A stretch of 64,000 nucleotides of DNA from Nothopassalora personata (GCA_033816765.1 CM066289.1:186001-250000), one strand, 5' to 3'; positions 1 to 11,300 are shown, counted from the first letter of the stretch. Numbers and translations are program-made. Notes: generated by a model not told the origin, from the letters alone.

Positions 1-23
1 AATCGATCTTACGGCCGACGAGC

Positions 24-96
24 GACTAGGGTAGGAATCGAACCTACGACCTTAAGAGTATAGATAGCTTACGCTCTACTACTAAGCTACCTAGCC
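24..96 (-). tRNA. tRNA-like unit in gypsy A' (probably not a functional tRNA)
   Basis: A 73-nt segment that folds as a tRNA on the minus strand: a 7-bp acceptor stem with one G-U pair, a 4-bp D arm, and a 5-bp T arm with loop TTCGATT (the B-box). The A-box is TAGCTTAGTAGT. The anticodon arm is 19 nt instead of 17 and only four outer pairs form, so no anticodon can be assigned with confidence; CTT (Lys-like) is one reading. It is an exact inverted copy of the unit at 4935-5007. The Pol III box pattern is seen directly; activity is inference. Confidence 0.6.
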
Positions 97-165
97 GAAA
101 AATAGAAATAGGGATATAACTTATAAATAAATACCCTAATAAGTTTCTACCCCTAGAGACTTGCC

Positions 166-675
166 CTAGGGCTCCGCCCTAGAAAGCGCCGCCTAGTCGT
201 TTACGGGCATCTCTAGGATATTAGAGAAGGAAACTAGCGAAGGCAACACCTCTACCCCCGACGCCTACTTAAGAGACGCTAGTTCCTCGCGCGCCTCTTC
301 CTCCTCGAGCTCCTCTAACTCCTTAGCAACGGCGTCGTTAGTGCGACGCTTAGCTAAGCGTAGCTGTTTCCGAAGACGGATCTTACGTATCTTTAGCCGT
401 ACCTCCTCCTCTTTAATCCTCTTAAGCTCTAGCTTAAGCTTATCGCGCGAATCGCGAAGACGTTCCTACTCCGGACGAGAAAGATATACGTCGCAATCCT
501 TATAGCCTTTTTAAATATAGGCCGAACACTTCCTAGACCGAGAACCTACGATATACTTTACTACCGTGCCCGAGGATTAAGACTTCTAACAATTCGTGTA
601 TAGAGCTATTTTAATACTAGAGATTTTAGTATCTAGAGCGAGTCGTTAACGGCGTTTATAGGAGGAAGAAGACAT
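166..675 (-). pseudogene. Opposite-strand accessory ORF of gypsy A', RIP-inactivated
   Basis: Inverted copy of the ORF at 4356-4865, running opposite to the element's gag-pol direction. It has an ATG followed by a Ser-rich N-terminus, then a long charged stretch rich in Lys, Arg, Glu and Leu that looks like a coiled coil. About seven internal TAG/TAA stops lie where Gln or Trp codons would be expected. I do not recognise a named family. See the copy at 4356-4865 for details. Confidence 0.6.
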
Positions 676-748
676 AGTTAACTATTACTATAAGAAATAA
701 TAACGGCTTATAAAGCTTCGGGACGAAGCTAGGCTAAAAAGGTAATAG

Positions 749-1152
749 TGTTACGGAATAATTCCTATAGACCCTAGAATTATAAGAATAAGACGAGTAC
801 GTAACTTATCCTACCTAAGCGCTTAGACTTAGGGCAATTAGACTGCTTATACTTAGACTAATTAGACTACTTATACTTAGAGTAATTAGACTAATTACCG
901 AGATCTACTAATCTCCTTTATATTTAGGAACGCTAAGAATCCCTTATGGTTTCGATACGTTTAACTTACTGTTTAATATTACTGTTTAGAATACACCGTA
1001 ACCTAACCTCTACCTTACTGCTACTTAGTCTTTATAAGACAAGACAGCTACTGCTTTATTACTCTCCCTCGACTTCCTATCGGCCCGAGAACAAACCCGA
1101 TTAAGCTTGTCTTCTTAACTTGTAATATTATTAGGTTATACTAAACCTAACA
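749..1152 (+). repeat. LTR of gypsy A' (404 bp, A-type U5)
   Basis: Begins TGTTACGG and ends CTAACA, giving TG...CA ends. The first 220 bp (U3) match the LTRs at 3923-4282 and 17134-17537. The last 180 bp match only the LTR at 17134-17537. U3 contains short repeats built on TTAGACT-like motifs. Confidence 0.7.
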
Positions 1153-1379
1153 CTCTATACCGTCCATTTAGTTAATTTAGATGTGTTAGCTATACTAGAC
1201 TAAAGTGAACTATACTATACCGCTTATATAGTTAGGTATATAGCTCTTTATATACTATATGTCTATATGTTGGTACGGACTTTAGTACGGCTATAATGTT
1301 AAGAAGAGGGATGTAATTAATAGCTTAGTAGGATTAATCGATAGTATATAGTTTATACTATAGCTGTATTCTTTTACGT

Positions 1380-1505
1380 AGGTTTTACGCGGGTCTTACG
1401 CGGCTTTTACGCGGCTTTTACGCGGCTTTTACGCGGCTTTTACGCGGCTTTTACGCGGCTTTTACGCGGCTTTTACGCGGCTTTTACGCGGCTTTTACGC
1501 GGCGG
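1380..1505 (+). repeat. 11-bp minisatellite (CTTTTACGCGG)n
   Basis: About eleven head-to-tail copies of an 11-bp unit; only the first two copies vary. The near-perfect copies contrast with the heavily mutated surroundings. Confidence 0.9.
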
Positions 1506-2649
1506 CATAATCTAGATATAATAGGATACGCTATAACAATTACGGAAGGACGATATTATATAGAAGGGTACCGTTTCCTCTAAGGGCACTATTTCCTCTT
1601 AGGAGTAATGTATTATCTTAGTTAAAGAGAAACTTACGAGGTATTAGAGTACGAGAATAAGAATAGAATAGCGGTTATTAACGTAGACGTTATAAAGAGA
1701 AGGGCGTAGGAGGATCGGAATGTACTAAAAAGAGAGCTTAAGAGGGCACGGGAGTAATAGGATAATATAAATATAGAGCTTATAAGGGTATAAGTAATAG
1801 GATAATACTAATATATACCATACCTTAAGAGCGTATACTAGTAGTAGAATAGAATTAATATAAATCTTACCTATATAAATACTATTAAGAACAATATATA
1901 GACGGATTTAGAAACATTAAGACGTAAAGTTACTTACCTTCGGTAGTAGTAGGGTAACTAGAGTAATAGATACGTAATTATAGATAAAGCATATACTATA
2001 TACTTGTGCGTACCTTATAAGCCCGAACGACCCGAGCTACATATTGCTACAATTACTACTATTAGTAACATAATTGATATACTAAATCGCTATATTCCTT
2101 TAAGCCGTAGACGGGATAGATTAAGTCTTTTAATAACGATCCTTTTAATGTTTACATTTATAATTCTCCCCCTAAAGCCGGATACTAAACTAAGCTACTC
2201 GCTAAATACTATTACCCTTCCGCTTATATATTATTATTATCCTTATAGTACCGTACCTCCTCCTAGCTACGCTACTAATCTATATCCTAATATAAGTTTC
2301 TTTAGCCTCGTGGCCGTAATACCTAATGTAAGGCTTATAACAAATGTTATGTTAAACTAGCGATACGTAGTTAGTAAATATAACTTAAAGAATACCCGAC
2401 TCGAGACCTTATAAACATAGCTACGGCTAACACGAGCTATAGTATAAATAAGGTAAAGGCGGATAGTAGTAAGTAAGCGGCCTTAAGCGTTAATATAAAG
2501 GTATTTTTTAAAACGTAATAAGTAGTAGTAAGAATACAATTATATACTAGCTAATATAGCTACTACACCCTAATAAGCTAATGTAGTAATAACCGAGGCC
2601 TTCGATACTCTATACGACTATTAGAATAGTAAATAGGAGTTCTAAAGAC

Positions 2650-2690
2650 ATATACCTATACCTATACCTATACCTATACCTATACCTATA
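2650..2690 (+). repeat. (CCTATA)n hexamer repeat
   Basis: About seven copies of a 6-bp unit. It could derive from a C-rich hexamer by C-to-T change, but that is inference. Confidence 0.85.
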
Positions 2691-3464
2691 AACTAATAAC
2701 GCCTAAGAAGTATTATTAGGAGTAACACCTAGGAAGAAGGGTTATAGAAACGTACCTAAAACATACAATAATGCCTAAGAAGTAGGGTTTAAGAAGTAGA
2801 GTTACGAGTAATATCTAAGAAGTAGATTTAATTAATAAACGGTAAAAAATACTACCTATAAAAAGTAAGGGGTACTATAGCTAAACTAAATGAATAAGTA
2901 GCTACTAATATAAGAGCTTAGATTACTTAGATAGATAAATGAATTGCGTTGTCTTAAATATATATACTTACCTACGCGCGATAGTATATAATAGGCTCGA
3001 GGGGAGTAACTTAAAGTTAATAGGTTATAGGTCTATACCCGTATATAATCTAGTTATATAGCAGTTTGTCTTCCTTTATAGACCTTATATAATAAAGATA
3101 GTATATACTATACATTAGATTTCTATTATTCTACTTAGCTTCTATTTTATATAACTAGGCCCTCTTACTCTATCGTGTTACTTATATTACCTTAGCGCTA
3201 ACTTTATCTCAAGTTTATAGTATTAAAAGCTTTAGTAGTTACTATAGCCTAGTATATAAGAGGATATAAGCAACACCGTATTCGCCTATTTAGGTTACTA
3301 TCGTAGCCTCCTACTTAGTACTTACGACCTATTCCCTACTCTCCTCTCCCCTTCTCTCCTTATCCCGGCCTACTATTAGTCGTCTCCTTTAATCTTCTAT
3401 ACCGCCGCGTAAGGGACTTAATCTTACGGTATAGGTAATAAATAGAACTTAAATATAGCTAGTC

Positions 3465-3701
3465 TATTAAACAAAGGAATAAGAAGTAAAGTGAACAAAT
3501 AACTTAATTGCTTATTATTAATACCATCTATAGGTAAATAAGGGTGTCCTTTTATATCCTCCTACGCCAAGATGTACGCGTAAGCATCGACTTACATAGT
3601 ACGTAAATAAATGCTATCGAGCGCACTAGTAAATCCTATTACGTAGATAAATCCTATATACTAACGCCGATATATTAGGTTAGTAACGGCTAAATCTAAC
3701 A
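3465..3701 (-). repeat. Copia LTR, RIP-mutated, no attached body
   Basis: 237 bp, the same length as the copia LTR at 52711-52947 and its reverse complement in sequence. The plus-strand start TATTAA derives from TGTTAA, and the end is CTAACA. It has the same internal landmarks, including TACGCGTAAG and the AGGGTGTCC region. Neither flank contains copia leader sequence. The flanking pentamers (TAGTC and CTCCT) do not form a target duplication, so it may be a remnant of a rearranged copy and not a clean solo LTR. Confidence 0.75.
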
Positions 3702-3922
3702 CTCCTCCTACTTTAGACTAGCCCCTAAAGGTAGTATAAAGTACTATATCGTTATCGCCGTCGCTATATTGCTATCGCTAGTAAGTACTAGCTATTTTAC
3801 CCTTATAGGCAATACTAGAAGCTTAGTAGCATTAGTAATGTACTTTTACTTACTAAGGGGCTTTATTAAGAAGTTAGTAAGCTACTTAATAGTTAGGATA
3901 TAGGTAATCTCGACTTGTTTAG

Positions 3923-4282
3923 TGTTATGTCTCGTTCTAGGGCTAGTCTTAAAAGAGAGATAAGTTAAGTTACGTAGCGGTATTCTTTAGAGAGGCTAAA
4001 GCAAGCTAAGTAAAGATAAATAATTAGGATAAGAGTGTATTCCAATTAGTGAGATAGTAACATAAGTTAAACGTATCGAAACTATAAGGGATTCTTAGCG
4101 TTCCTAAATATAAAGGAGATTCGTAGATCTTGGTAATTAGTCTAATTACTCTAAGCATAAGTAGTCTAATTAGTCTAAGTATAAGCAGTCTAATTGCCCT
4201 AAGTCTAAGCGCTTAGGTAGGATAAGTTACGTACTCGTCTTATTCTTATAATTCTAGGGTCTATAGGAATTATTCCGTAACA
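3923..4282 (-). repeat. 3' LTR of gypsy A (360 bp, D-type U5)
   Basis: TG...CA ends (TGTTATGT at the left, CCGTAACA at the right). The U3 half (about 4065-4282) matches the LTRs at 749-1152 and 17134-17537. The other half (3923-4065) does not; it matches the gypsy D LTR at 56825-56976. The LTR at the other end of the same element therefore has a different R/U5. Confidence 0.75.
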
Positions 4283-4355
4283 CTATTACCTTTTTAGCCT
4301 AGCTTCGTCCCGAAGCTTTATAAGCCGTTATTATTTCTTATAGTAATAGTTAACT

Positions 4356-4865
4356 ATGTCTTCTTCCTCCTATAAACGCCGTTAACGACTCGCTCTAGAT
4401 ACTAAAATCTCTAGTATTAAAATAGCTCTATACACGAATTGTTAGAAGTCTTAATCCTCGGGCACGGTAGTAAAGTATATCGTAGGTTCTCGGTCTAGGA
4501 AGTGTTCGGCCTATATTTAAAAAGGCTATAAGGATTGCGACGTATATCTTTCTCGTCCGGAGTAGGAACGTCTTCGCGATTCGCGCGATAAGCTTAAGCT
4601 AGAGCTTAAGAGGATTAAAGAGGAGGAGGTACGGCTAAAGATACGTAAGATCCGTCTTCGGAAACAGCTACGCTTAGCTAAGCGTCGCACTAACGACGCC
4701 GTTGCTAAGGAGTTAGAGGAGCTCGAGGAGGAAGAGGCGCGCGAGGAACTAGCGTCTCTTAAGTAGGCGTCGGGGGTAGAGGTGTTGCCTTCGCTAGTTT
4801 CCTTCTCTAATATCCTAGAGATGCCCGTAAACGACTAGGCGGCGCTTTCTAGGGCGGAGCCCTAG
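4356..4865 (+). pseudogene. Opposite-strand accessory ORF of gypsy A, RIP-inactivated
   Basis: ORF of about 170 codons on the strand opposite gag-pol, between integrase and the 3' LTR. The start is ATG followed by Ser codons (MSSSSYKRR). A middle part has spaced Cys residues (KCSAY, KDCDVYLSRPE) that could be the remains of a Cys-rich motif. The second half is a strongly charged helix-like stretch (for example RLKIRKIRLRKQ, then KELEELEEEEAREE). About seven TAA/TAG stops interrupt it, none TGA. Codon-level sense persists between the stops, so this was a protein-coding gene and not an accidental frame. An ORF in the same location exists in gypsy B and B'. Function unknown; a nucleic-acid-binding or coiled-coil accessory protein is only a guess. 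Confidence 0.65.
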
Positions 4866-4934
4866 GGCAAGTCTCTAGGGGTAGAAACTTATTAGGGTAT
4901 TTATTTATAAGTTATATCCCTATTTCTATTTTTC

Positions 4935-5007
4935 GGCTAGGTAGCTTAGTAGTAGAGCGTAAGCTATCTATACTCTTAAGGTCGTAGGTTCGATTCCTAC
5001 CCTAGTC
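4935..5007 (+). tRNA. tRNA-like unit in the 3' tail of gypsy A
   Basis: 73 nt from GGCTAGG to CCTAGTC. The acceptor stem pairs over 7 bp (one G-U), the D arm is GCTT/GAGC, and the T arm is GTAGG/CCTAC around TTCGATT, so both internal Pol III boxes are present. The anticodon arm is 2 nt too long and poorly paired. A T5 run lies about 50 nt downstream (near 5055). The unit has the same orientation as the accessory ORF and faces the integrase end. It may be a captured tRNA or a tRNA-derived promoter; a functional tRNA is unlikely. Confidence 0.65.
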
Positions 5008-5009
5008 GC

Positions 5010-5122
5010 TCGTCGGCCGTAAGATCGATTGTCGTTAGTCGTATCGGCGGACCTATTTTTAGTTACTCGTCGGCTAAGAGATCGATTGTCGTTAGTCGTC
5101 TTAGCGGACCTATTTTAGTATT
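5010..5122 (+). repeat. Two tandem copies of a ~57-bp unit next to the tRNA-like unit
   Basis: Two imperfect copies, each with CGTCGG, GATCGATTGTCGTTAGTC and GCGGACCTATTTT in the same order. In gypsy A coding sense they would extend the integrase C-terminus past the chromodomain as a repeated Asn/Arg/Ser-rich peptide. Confidence 0.75.
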
Positions 5123-5139
5123 GTCGGATTTTTTACTAA

Positions 5140-8100
5140 CAGTTTCGTAGGTTTTGTTTTAGTTCCTAGGTATTTTCTAATTCGTCGTATCCTTTCTATT
5201 TAACGAGGTATCGCTAACCTTTCTTATCTAGGATTTTTTCGACTTCGAATTCGTTTTCTACTTCTAGCTCGAAATAGAAACTTTCCTAGTAAGGTGTTTT
5301 AGCGTCTATAGGTTCTAACTTAGAGATATAGAAGACTAGGTAGATTTTAGCGTCGGGTAGTAGTCGTAGGCGATAATTAACTAGTCCTATAACTTTGTCG
5401 ATAAAAAATAGTCCGACTTTAATGTAATCTAGTTTCTTAGTCTATCTTCGTATTCTTAAGTTTTTTATAAGGAGATAGACCTTATCCCCCTCTTTTAGTA
5501 GAGGTGCTATTTTTCTCGTGTCTTGCCGTTATTAAGACAGTTTGTATTATACATCTTTGATCGTCTTACGTGTTTCTTTATGTACTTCCTTAAGAGTATC
5601 CGTCGTTACGATTGCTCTTTCGGCTTATAGGTAGGATCTAGGTGTTTTAAATAGGTTAGGGTCTTTACTAAAGTTCGTATAGAATAGCGTCGTTAAAGTT
5701 GTCTCTAATTTATAGTTGTTTAGTGCAATCTGCGCTATTAGCAGTAATAAAACCTAGTTGTCTTATGCGTAGTTAATATAGTGTCGTAGATATTATTCTA
5801 GTGTCTAGTTTATTCTTTCGGTTTATCCGTATATCTCCGGATAATATGCTATTAATAGCTTATGTTTAATTCCGATCGTTCCTATAAGCGTCTTCTAGTA
5901 GTTTAATGTAAATAGCTTTTCTCTATCCGTTATAAACGCTTAAGGGAATCCGTAGTATCGGATAAGTCTATCTAGTACAAGGTATCCGAGCTACTCTACA
6001 TTATACGTTTCCGATGTAGGAATAAAGTATACGTATTTCGTAAGTCTATTAACTATAACTAGTATTATATCGTACAGTTATTTCGTAACTTAGTCTCTTA
6101 ACGGTAGGAGTTTCGTAATAAAGTCTATTATAACTTCGTCCTATAATTTCGTCGGTAGTGTCCTAAACTATAGGTAACCGTATTTCGTATGTCTCGTAGC
6201 CTTATTTCGTTAGTAGTACACGCATTGCTTAATGTAGCGTAGCACCTTTTATCTTATCTATAGGAATGAGAAGCTGCGCTATATTAGGTCTATTGTTTTC
6301 GAAGTTCTAGGGTGTCTATATATTAGTCCGTCGTAGTATTGTCGTATACATTCTTCTTCTCGATCCTTAGGTACTTAGTATTTTCCCTACGATATAGGGA
6401 ATTGTTCGTCCTTATCGCCTAGTATCCGTATAATGTTATTAAATTCTCTCGTATTTACACTAAGACTTCCGTCGGGGTTTGTCTTTAATATTTTATGTTG
6501 CACTAGTTCTTTTCCTTCTATATAGTCGCTTTTTTGGCTTAGCGCATTAGCGCGGCCGTTCTCTCTTCCTAGAGTATATTCAATCTCGAACTTATATTAC
6601 CCTAGTAGCTCCGACTAGCGGGCTTGCCTTCGGGTAAGTTCCTTTATCGTCGTAAAGTACGTAAGATTCTTATAGTTAGAAAGAATCGTTAACTTTAGTA
6701 GACCCTCGACATATACTCTCTAATGCTACATAGTAGCAATAATAGCTAGAAGCTCTTTATTATAGATGTTGTAGTTCTGTTCCGCTATAGTTATTTTCCG
6801 GGAGTAATAGGCTACTAGGTGTCTCTACCTATCGTATGTCTATGTTAGATACGCGCCTATTGCTATATTAGACGTATCGGTCTCGATGTAGACTTCCTTA
6901 CTACTATCGAATAGTCGAAGCGTAGGGGCTAAAGCGTATTATTCCTTAAGTTTCTTAAACGCTTTAATCTATTCCTTTCCCTATTTCTAGGTAACGTCTT
7001 TTCTTATAAGCATCGTTATTAGTGCCGCTGTCTTTACGTAGTCCTTAATGAATTTCCGGTTGTAGTTTACTAGTCTAAGGAATAATTATACGTCCCTAAC
7101 TGGTTTTAGTTCTAGCTATTCTCTAATTAACTATGTCTTCGTAGGGTCGATTATTATCCCTATAGTACTAATAATAAAGCCTAAGAATTTAACTTCTTTC
7201 TTATAGAATTCGCATTTCTCGGGTACTGTCTTAAATCCTAAACGCGTAAGTCGTTCGAATACGTCCTAGACTTGCTTTATGTGATTCTAAAGGGATCCTT
7301 TCGTATAGACTAATATATCGTCTATATAAGCGATAACGCATACGTCGAGTAGGTCTCTAAGTGTCTCGTTAACAAGGTCCTAATAGGATACGTGTACGTT
7401 AGTTAATCCTATTAGTATAACTAAGAATTCGTAAAGTCTGTATCTTATTCTAAAAGCGGTTTTCTATTCTTCTCCTTCCGCTATTCGTATAGCGTAGAAG
7501 GCATCTCGTAGGTTAATCTTCGTATACTAGTCTAATCCGGTTAATCTATCTTATACTTCTTCGATATTAGGTAGCGGGTATCGGTTCTTAATCGTAATCT
7601 CGTTTAACTTCCTATAGTCTTATACGAGTCGTAACTTCCCGTTTGCTTTTAGAACGAACATGTATAGAGTTCCTACACTTAAGGTAGATCTTCTTATCTA
7701 TCCTTTAGCTAGCTTCTCCTTTAGCTATTCTCGTAGGGTCTATAGCTCTTTCTTAGACATTTAATATAGGGGTCCCTATAGAGGCTCTTTCCCTAGCTAA
7801 ATGTTTATTTTATAATCCTATAGTTAGTGCTTAGGTAAGGCATCCTTACCTCTTTCCTCTTTAAAGAGTCGCGACTACTTACGATACTCCTTAGGAATAC
7901 TTAACTCTAAGATGTTAGTATCCTTCGATAGTACGTTACTTCTATCGCTACTAGTAACTTTATAACCCGGCGGCCCTACGCTAGTGTCTATCCCGGTCGA
8001 AGGTAGTTCTTCTATCCTTCTATTCGGCGTAAGCTATATCCTATTTAGCTATCTCTTTACCTTATCTACTAGCGAACACTGCCGCTACGTAGGCTAAATG

Positions 8101-9230
8101 TCAATAACGTAGTCGCATTCCCTAAATATAAGTACTTCTCTTCTCTAGTCGATTACTAGATTATGCTTTCTTAACTAAGATATACCTAGTACGATGTTAT
8201 AACTAGCTATATTAGTAATATCTAAGATAATCTCCTCGTAGTACCGTTAGATAGCAAGTAGTAGCGGTATCGTCTCGCGCTCTATACTAGGTAAGGATAA
8301 TCCGTCTACTACGATTAATTTATAACCCTCTTTCTTCTTATAGGTAGCGATCCTATATCTTATAATAAATAATTCGGAGGTAAAGTTACCGCTTACTCCG
8401 GAATCTATTATAGTATCTGTCTTATGCCCGTTAACGATAATCTTAGTTTAAAACACTATTATCGTTAGTAATACTTAAGCCTTTTCTATGTCGTATAACT
8501 CCCTTCGGTCGCTTGTTCCTAGGGAGTTAATCCTTTTCCCTATTTATATATAGAACGGCGTACTTCGTATCTCGAGGCCTCCGCTTAAACCTAGCGCGAG
8601 CCTTTCTATATCCGTACCTATATTCGGTAACGTTCCTAGATCTTCTACGTTTCTAAGTAGAGTGCGCGTACGTGTTACACTACGTTACGTAATTTATTCG
8701 ATATAAATGTTCCTAACGGTATAAGATATCCGGTTCCTATTATTTGGCTCCCTATCGGTAGTCGTTCTATAATAGCGGTTGCTAGATTCTCGGTTGTTAC
8801 TATAAGTAGGTATCCCTAGGCTATGCCTCGTAGGGTGTCGAGTGTCTTATCGAACTTAATAGAGTGTAGCATTCTTCGTCCGCTTATCTTAGGTAGGAAT
8901 TCTTCGTGCCTTCTTTATAGGTGTACGATTATGTTATATAATTTTTTAGGTGCATTAATCGTAAAGGTTAGTTATTTATTATCGTCGTTAGTGTCGCTCT
9001 CTTCTCCTTCGGAGGAATCTTCTTCGCTTAATCCTTCCGGATCCTAATCTTCTTCGATAATATCTAGCCCGGTAGTTTCTTAACTTTCTTCCTATGGTTC
9101 CGGTAACTATAATCCGTTCTATCCTAGGTCTTAGTTTTCTTTGTCGCTTTTATCGTCGTTAAAGTAGGATTCGTCGATATCTACTTCTCGGAGCGTGGCG
9201 TTTTGCCTATACGTCGCTCCTAGGGTCCCT
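5140..9230 (-). pseudogene. pol: Gypsy A pol (protease, RT, RNase H, integrase, chromodomain), RIP-inactivated
   Basis: Minus-strand polyprotein relic read through in one main frame. Landmarks are a protease active site IIDSGVSGNF near 8385-8410, the RT block with YRKLNEITIKNRYPLP and the active site AYIDDILVY at about 7317-7330, an RNase H block (KELLAIIATM), and a C-terminal chromodomain at about 5150-5290 (EVEKILDKKG, then RYLVK and ENTWELKQNL). The RT YIDD is intact. Dozens of TAG/TAA codons replace Gln/Trp. The chromodomain places it among fungal chromoviruses, whose integrases target chromatin. The frame runs on toward the tRNA-like unit. Confidence 0.85.
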
Positions 9231-9983
9231 CTCGGTTATTAAGGCTAATGCCCTACGCCTAATGTTGCGGCGTAGTAAACTTAACACGAGTCTTAGTAAC
9301 AGAATCGCTAGTAAAGGCTTCTATAACTATTTCGAGACTCGGGTTCGATCTCGTAGTTAACTCTTCGTATTATTATGTTAAACTATCGTAGTTAGTTATT
9401 TACATTAAATAGAATAACTACTATTTACTGCCTATAGTATCCTCCTCGTCCTTCTAAGGGGTCTAGGAGAGGCGTCGTGCTTCTATTACTAGCTCTCTCC
9501 CCTACTCTCCGAGTATAGTCGGTATCTCCTCGAGATCTAACGCTACTCTTAGATTTACTAGTTCGGGGTTGTATTATGTTAAACTATTCGCGGCGTACTA
9601 TATTCTTACCGCGGCAGTCCCTTACTAGGTAGCTAGGTTTACTATATCCGTAGTAAGTTCGTGTTTCTTTCGAACTCCGGGATGCTCTATTCCCGTTACT
9701 GTTCCTAATCTTACGACCTTTCTTAGTAACGTCGAGTTCTATTAGCTATAGTCCGTAGTACGGTTTGTCCCTAGGCTTATTATTATAGTTGTCGTAGAAG
9801 CCTCTATTACGGTTGTCGTAGCCTAGTATATATCTTGCCTTTCCGGATACCTTAGAGTCGTATCGTCGTTCTATAGCTCTCTCGTAGAGCTTATCGTTAA
9901 GATTAATCGTAACTCTAACGAGGTCGCCTAAGCTATCGATCTTCCGACCGTCCCTTATTAACTCGTCCTTAACATACTCCTTT
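9231..9983 (-). pseudogene. gag: Gypsy A gag C-terminal part with degenerate zinc knuckle
   Basis: Continues the gag frame that is interrupted at 16577 by gypsy B: the reading EYVKDELIRDGRKIDSL resumes exactly at the insertion point. A zinc knuckle remains near 9590-9650 as YYGYSKPSYLVRDC, where Tyr replaces the expected Cys residues (TGT/TGC to TAT/TAC, the G-to-A form of RIP). Further downstream is an acidic Asp/Glu/Ser-rich linker before protease. Confidence 0.75.
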
Positions 9984-10179
9984 TATAAGGGGTAGCCTAG
10001 TAGCTAACCCTTACATGTAGCCTTATATGTAACATACGGTCGCGACCGGCTACTAAGCCGCACGTAACACGCATACGTACACCTTACGACGCGCGATACG
10101 TCTTAAACAAAAGGCAAGAATTAGTTTATCTACGACTAGTAGGTCGTAGGCGTACTATACATTACGACATCCCTTAACA
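9984..10179 (+). repeat. 5' LTR of gypsy B
   Basis: Starts TATAAGGGG (TGTAAGGGG in the other LTR) and ends CCCTTAACA. The terminal bases form a short inverted repeat. By eye it differs from the 3' LTR at roughly 13-15 sites, all transitions. Confidence 0.9.
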
Positions 10180-10299
10180 GTTCTAATTCTTCTCTTTGTT
10201 ATAATCTATACACGCTATAGAGCCCGAACGCGACGATAGCAGCGCTACGCCGACGGCTCTCCTAAGCCCTAGGGCCTAGTAATAAGCGAGGCGTGTAGC

Positions 10300-11300
10300 C
10301 TTAGTCGTAAGGAGGGATGCCCTTCGGGTAGAGGTTAAGGAGAAGGGGATATAGAGGGAGATTAAACAGTTAGAGATCTTACGGGACGTAAGCGTACCGC
10401 CGGCGGACCCTTAGGGCGAATCCGGCGGAGAACTATCCCCTACTCCCCCTCCCCCTCCTCTATCTATAGTAACTAACGATAATATCGTAGCTCGAGGCGC
10501 GGTCGCATCGTATACGATACGTTTACGTCTTAAAGAACCTACGCCTTTTAGAGGGGACTCGATTAAGAAAGCACGGGTATTCCTAAGGGAGCTCTCTCTT
10601 ATCTTTACCCTCTTAGGCGGCACGTATGCGACGAACGAGTTAAAGGTCCTATATAGGGTTATGTACCTAAGCGGAGAGGCAAGTAAGCGATAGCACGCTA
10701 ACTATAGCGTCCTTAACCTTAAAGGGTATATATACTAGGACTTTAAGGAGTTCTATCGAGACGTATACGGTAACCCTATAAACCGCGTACTTAACGTAAT
10801 GTTAGAGTATAAGGCGGTAAAATAGAAGGATAACTAGATAGTGCGTTAGTTTACGACTAAGCTAGATGTTATAGAGGATTAGTTAGGGGACTATACGGAG
10901 GCGTAACGCGTACGACACATGCTCGCTAAGCTTACGCCTAGCCTACGGTCCGTAATCGTTAAGTTTTATAACATCCTAATAACTAGAGAGGAACTAGTAA
11001 TCCTAGCTTCGCGCATTAAAAGCACGGAGCGTAGTAGCGGAGGGCACGACCGCGGGTAGTATAGTCGCCGTAGGCGAGAGACTAAGGGCGACTAAGGGCG
11101 AAGCGATCGTAGCTCGAAGTAGTAGAAGTATAGTTAGGCGTCGCGCGACCCGGGTACGAGTCACTAGCGGGACGCCGGCGGATCGTCTATAACCTTCGAT
11201 AGGACTAAAGCGGAGTACTATAGATACTATAAGAAGGGTTACATTAAGACGGATTGCCCGAATAGGCACCTATAGAAGGACCGTAACGCGTAAGCGGTTC
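10300..11300 (+). pseudogene. gag: Gypsy B gag, RIP-inactivated
   Basis: Frame with a Pro-rich segment, then a retrotransposon gag-like block (RVFLRELSLIFTLL, ELKVLYRVMYLSGEA, FKEFYRDVYGNP) and an Arg-rich basic region. Near the end is a zinc knuckle remnant YYRYYKKGYIKTDCPN, in which the first Cys residues are Tyr and the His is Tyr. Many TAG stops interrupt it. The start codon is not clear. A long open frame on the opposite strand (10411-10623) is a shadow. Confidence 0.75.

Larger units (their letters stand above)
1..1152 (+). mobile_element. 3' end of gypsy element A' (cut by window start)
   Basis: Plus-strand 3' end of a Ty3/gypsy element whose body lies left of the window. It consists of a 748-bp post-integrase region (tRNA-like unit and opposite-strand ORF) followed directly by an LTR at 749-1152. 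The assignment comes from comparison with gypsy A, where the same 748 bp (5031 to 4283, reversed) joins a chromodomain integrase to an LTR. The two copies are tail to tail and match base for base up to about position 870. The sequence is heavily RIP-mutated. Confidence 0.75.
1153..3464. other. RIP-mutated spacer without recognisable genes
   Basis: About 2.3 kb between the gypsy A' LTR and a copia LTR. It is rich in TA, poor in CA and TG, and stop-dense in all frames apart from one 118-codon open stretch at 2004-2360 that has low-complexity, RIP-like composition. I found no match to gag, pol or transposase motifs. It holds an 11-bp tandem repeat (1380-1505) and a CCTATA repeat (2650-2690). Confidence 0.5.

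Noticed and set aside
1380..1505. CRISPR-like appearance of the 11-bp repeats
   Set aside because: Units are head to tail with no spacers; a simple minisatellite.
2004..2360. 118-codon plus-strand open frame
   Set aside because: Composition is typical of RIP sequence (Ile, Leu, Tyr, Thr from TA-rich codons), no domain, and no start context; most likely open by chance.
2650..2690. Telomere-like hexamer repeat
   Set aside because: CCTATA is not the usual CCCTAA/TTAGGG telomere unit, it is short and internal.
4935..5007. Functional tRNA-Lys(CTT)
   Set aside because: CTCTTAA is present, but the anticodon arm is 19 nt and does not pair as a 5-bp stem around it; better described as tRNA-like.
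10411..10623. 70-codon minus-strand frame in gypsy B (and its twin at 63,732-63,920)
   Set aside because: Both lie antisense to the gag coding region and owe their openness to RIP removing stops on the opposite strand; a shadow of gag.
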